64,000 nucleotides of DNA, from the NCBI RefSeq assembly GCF_045679555.1, contig NC_092115.1, positions 36,216,728 through 36,280,727 of the forward strand, given 5' to 3'. Shown piece after piece: positions 60,998 through 64,000 of the stretch. The DNA comes from Salvelinus alpinus (Eukaryota > Chordata > Actinopteri > Salmoniformes > Salmonidae). Position 1 is the first letter of the stretch; each line of letters starts with the position of its first letter. A program made the position numbers and the translations under genes. The notes under the pieces are model-generated. The model ran no database searches, was not told where the DNA came from, and was given only the letters and a program-made list of their open reading frames with translations.

Positions 60998-62882
60998 TAC
61001 ACCCGCATTAATAACCTTTTCTCAATAGGGGGTGCTGTTTACACTTTGAAGATTTTTCGTTCCCAGATTAAACTGCCTCGTACTCAATTCTTGCTCGTAC
61101 AATATGCATATTATTATTACTATTGGATAGAAAACACTCTCTAGTTTCTAAAACCGTTTGAATTATTTCTCTGAGTGAAACAGAACTCATTCTGCAGCTC
61201 ACTTCCTGTCAAGAAGTGAGATTTCTGAAATTGAGGTCTCTGTTCCAGGGTCGGTTTATAAATTCCCTTATAAGCTATGGGGCTACATGCACTGCATACG
61301 CCTTCCCCTAGATGTCAGTAAGCGGTGAGACTTTGAATGGAGCGGATAGCACCATCTGGGGGAGTATAAAACCTCTTGGAACGGAAGTACCAACCTTTTC
61401 GACGAGGCGCCTGACGCATGAGCTACACCGGCATGGCGTCTTCAAAAGCTTTCGGTTTAGCAGTTCTATATCTCCGGCTCTGATTTAATTTGTTTTTTGT
61501 CTTAAAAACTTCATAAGGTAGTTAATTTAAACCGACTTATAGCAGTTTATAGCAGTTTATTGCGATTTTCTGGAGTTTCTTTGTCAGGCGTTATCACGAG
61601 TTGGGCACCTCTCCGGTACATCGGCGTTAGCAGCTAATTTCTACAGGAGTAGAGGACATCTTTCAACCAAAAGACGATTGTTCTGGACAAAGGACCACTT
61701 GCCCAAGATTCTGATGGAAGATCATCCAAAAGTAAGAGCTATTTATGATGTTAATTCGTATATCTGTGGAAAGATGTAAAATTATTAGTCCGCCATTGAT
61801 TTAGGCACGCTGTAACGCACGCTGAATGTCGAGTAACGTTAATTTTAAAAATCTAACACAGCGGTTGCATTAAGAACTAATGTATCTTTCATTTGCTGTC
61901 CAACCTGTATTTTTTAGTCAAGTTTACGATTAGTTATTGATTAGATTAGGTGCCTCTCCAAGATGGCGCCGGCCAGATTGCCTGAAATGTTGCTACTAAT
62001 CACATTGTATAACCACGATTTGTGCTGCTAAATATGCACATTTTCGAACAAAACCTATATGCATTGTGTAATATGATGTTACAGGACTGTCTTCTGATGA
62101 AGTATATCAAGGTTAGTCAAAAATTATATATCTTTTGCTGGATTGTTACGATCGCTAACCTTTGCTACTGGTAAACGGCTTGTGTTTCCGGCTATTGTGG
62201 TAAGCTAATATAATGCTAAATTGTGTTTTCGCTGTAAAACACTTAAAAAATCTGAAATATTGGCTGGATTCACAAGATGTTGGTCTTTCATTTGCTGTAC
62301 GCTGTGTATTTTTCAGAAATGTTTTATGATGAGTATTTAGGTATTTGACGTTGGTCTCTGTAATTATTCTGGCTGCTTCGGCACTAATTCAGATTGCAGC
62401 TGCAATGTAGAACTGTGATTTATACCTGAAATATGCACATTTTTCTAAAAAAAACATATGCTATACAATAAATATGTTATCAGACTGTCATCTGATGAAG
62501 TTGTTTCTTGGTTAGTGGCTATATATATCTTTATTTGGTGGAAATTGTGATAGCTACCTATGCAGGAAAAAATGGTGGGGAAAAAAAGTTGTGTCTTTTG
62601 CTATCGTGGTTAGCTAATAGATTTACATATTGTGTCTTCCCTGTAAAACATTTTAAAAATCAGAAATGATGGCTGGATTCACAAGATGTGTATCTTTCAT
62701 CTGGTGTCTTGGACTTGTGATTTAATGATATTTAGATGCTAGTATTTACTTGTGACGCTATGCTAGGCTATGCTAGTCAGCTTTTTTACTGTGGGGGGTG
62801 CTCCCGGATCCGGGATTGGGACCAATTAGAAGTTAACATCTGCTAAATATGTGTATGCGATCAATAAAATTTGATTTTTGTT
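60998..62882 (+). repeat. LINE/SINE 3' tail split by TTAA element copy 2
   Basis: CTACACCCGCATTAA (to 61011) and TTAACATCTGCTAAATATGT (from 62833) join across TTAA into the same tail as at 32489-32542. Confidence 0.8.
61012..62832. mobile_element. TTAA-flanked non-coding element, copy 2 (1821 bp)
   Basis: TTAA at 61008-61011 and 62833-62836. The ends are TAACCTTTTCTCAATAGGGG and GGACCAATTAGAAG. It is collinear with copy 1 over its whole length, with scattered substitutions and small indels. No ORF of 60 codons. It lies in the gap that replaces the middle exons of the zyg11-like gene. Confidence 0.75.
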
Positions 62883-63040
62883 TGAAAATCTGTTCTCTAC
62901 GAGTAGAACAGAGACTGTGCGTAACGTTGAGAATCACGCACATGCGTGGAAGCTTCAGGACCTTTAGCTGTCAGAAAGAGGGTCCAGAAAAGTCTGATTC
63001 GCAGCCACTTCATTTGTTGAAACGGTTTGTCTCTCTGCAG

Positions 63041-63091
63041 CTGTCCACAGAGCAGACCACACAGCTGGGGGCTGATATCTTTATTATGAAG
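63041..63091 (+). CDS. zyg11: zyg11-like exon (17 codons)
   Basis: The acceptor is CTCTCTGCAG and the donor AAG|GTAGGA, phase 0 on both sides. It encodes LSTEQTTQLGADIFIMK, nearly identical to the ZYG11B armadillo-region segment. Confidence 0.82.
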
Positions 63092-63094
63092 GTA

Positions 63095-63410
63095 GGATAT
63101 CCATATCCCTCCATTTTCTTATCACTCTCTCTCTCTCTTCATTCCTCCTTACACTCTACACTCTATTCTTCTGTTCCTCTCTATCACTCCATCCCCAACC
63201 TCACCTCTATCTCTCCTCATCTCTCCCTCTCACCCTCCTCCTCTCCCTCTCACCTCTCTTCTATCTCCTCCTCTCTCTCTCTCCCCTCACCTCATATCTC
63301 CCTCTTCACCCCCCCACCTCATCTCTCTATTCCTCTCTCCTCCCTTTCACCTCCCTCTCAACCCTATCCTCTCCTCCCTCACCTCACCTTACCTCTCTCC
63401 CCCCTAACAA
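63095..63410. repeat. Pyrimidine-rich (CTC/TCTCC) intron tract
   Basis: An almost pure CT-rich tract on the plus strand fills the intron and forms the polypyrimidine tract of the next acceptor. Confidence 0.8.
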
Positions 63411-63413
63411 AAG

Positions 63414-63572
63414 CTGCTGGGTATAATGCAGCAGAAGGCAATGGCAGGAGTAGTGGACTTCACTCTGAAGTTTGCCCTGAGTGCTCTGTGGAACCTGACT
63501 CATGAGACACCCACTGCCCTGCGTAACTTCCTCCAGTGTCAGGGCATGCAGCTGTACAAGGAAGTGCTGGAG
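63414..63572 (+). CDS. zyg11: zyg11-like exon (53 codons)
   Basis: The acceptor is AACAAAAG and the donor GAG|GTAGGA, phase 0. It encodes LLGIMQQKAMAGVVDFTLKF, ALSALWNLTHETPTALRNFL and MQLYKEVLE. It matches the ZYG11 segment VDTTLKFTLSALWNLTDESP. No lesion. Confidence 0.87.
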
Positions 63573-63599
63573 GTAGGAGAAGAAACACACACTTATAGT

Positions 63600-64000
63600 T
63601 CATGCCTGTCCATACCATAACCCCACCGCCATCATGGGGCACTCTCTTTACAATGTTGACATCAGCAATCCACTTGCCCACACGACGCCATACACATGGT
63701 ATGCGGTTGTGAGGCCAGTTGGACGTACAGACAATTCTCTGAAATGACGTTGGAAGCGGCTTATGGTAGAGAAATTAGCATTCAAATCTCTGGCATGAGC
63801 TCTGGTGGACATTCCTGCAGTCAGCATACCAAGTCCATGCTCCCTCAAAATCTGAGATATCTGTGGCATTGTATTGTGTTACAAAACTGCACATTTTAGA
63901 GTGACCTTTTATTGTCCCCAGCACAAGGTACACCTGTGTAATGGTCATGCTGTATAATCAGCTTCTTGATATGCCACACCTATCAGGTGGATGGATTATC
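63600..64000 (-). mobile_element. Tc1-D fragment, runs off the right edge
   Basis: CATACCATAACCCCACCGCC, then GTTGGAAGCGGCTTATGGTA and TTATTGTCCCCAGCACAAGG. The minus strand encodes an HTH piece (63869-63648: MPQISQILREHGLGMLTAGM; NFSTISRFQRHF). A jump near 63697 removes part of the transposase. Confidence 0.8.

Overview
The window looks like nuclear DNA of a salmonid fish (trout, salmon or char). I infer this from the repeat content: Sleeping Beauty-type Tc1 transposons, several other Tc1 families, tRNA-derived SINEs, L2-type LINE tails, and LTR elements bounded by TGTCACG/CGTGACA ends. Long (CA)n, (GT)n and (GA)n arrays and spliced vertebrate genes with GT-AG introns agree with this. There are no prokaryotic genes, operons, CRISPR arrays or recognisable RNA genes. 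Most of the 64 kb is transposable-element debris. Tc1 family letters A to I below are my own labels, defined by terminal sequence.

Host genes. (1) 2.6-8.15 kb, minus strand: a copy of tada1 (SAGA-complex adaptor). Five exons are visible. Two carry +1 homopolymer indels, the exon expected after exon 1 is not found, and the 3' exons would lie beyond the left edge. (2) 28.8-34.0 kb, plus strand: a complete four-exon angiopoietin-like gene, best matched to angptl1, 484 codons, with two Tc1 relics in intron 1. It is the only clearly intact host gene. (3) 56.5-63.6 kb, plus strand: a broken ZYG11-family gene. Two damaged 5' exons and two clean armadillo-region exons flank about 5.7 kb of transposons that occupy the place of the missing middle exons.

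Mobile elements from left to right: LINE and SINE fragments (0-2.5 kb); a Sleeping Beauty-type Tc1 (4.3-5.8 kb); a 748-bp TIR element carrying a SINE (7.15-7.9 kb); Tc1-C nested in Tc1-B (8.4-10.7 kb); a chimeric Tc1 cluster pierced by a solo LTR (17.4-19.6 kb); a degraded non-autonomous LTR element (20.5-22.8 kb); BEL/Pao, DIRS-like and Ty3/gypsy remnants (22.8-28 kb); a 1.8-kb TTAA-flanked non-coding element (37.2-39.0 kb) with a second copy at 61.0-62.8 kb; an intact young Ty3/gypsy element inside another chimeric Tc1 (42.6-49.3 kb); a young LTR element whose only ORF runs from inside one LTR into the other (53.1-56.0 kb); and Tc1-B, Tc1-H and Tc1-D at the right.

The most unusual items are the LTR-to-LTR ORF elements with tandem-repeat proline-rich proteins and a conserved LTR hairpin, the paired TTAA elements with cleanly reconstructable empty sites, and two chimeric Tc1 copies that break one family at the same point.
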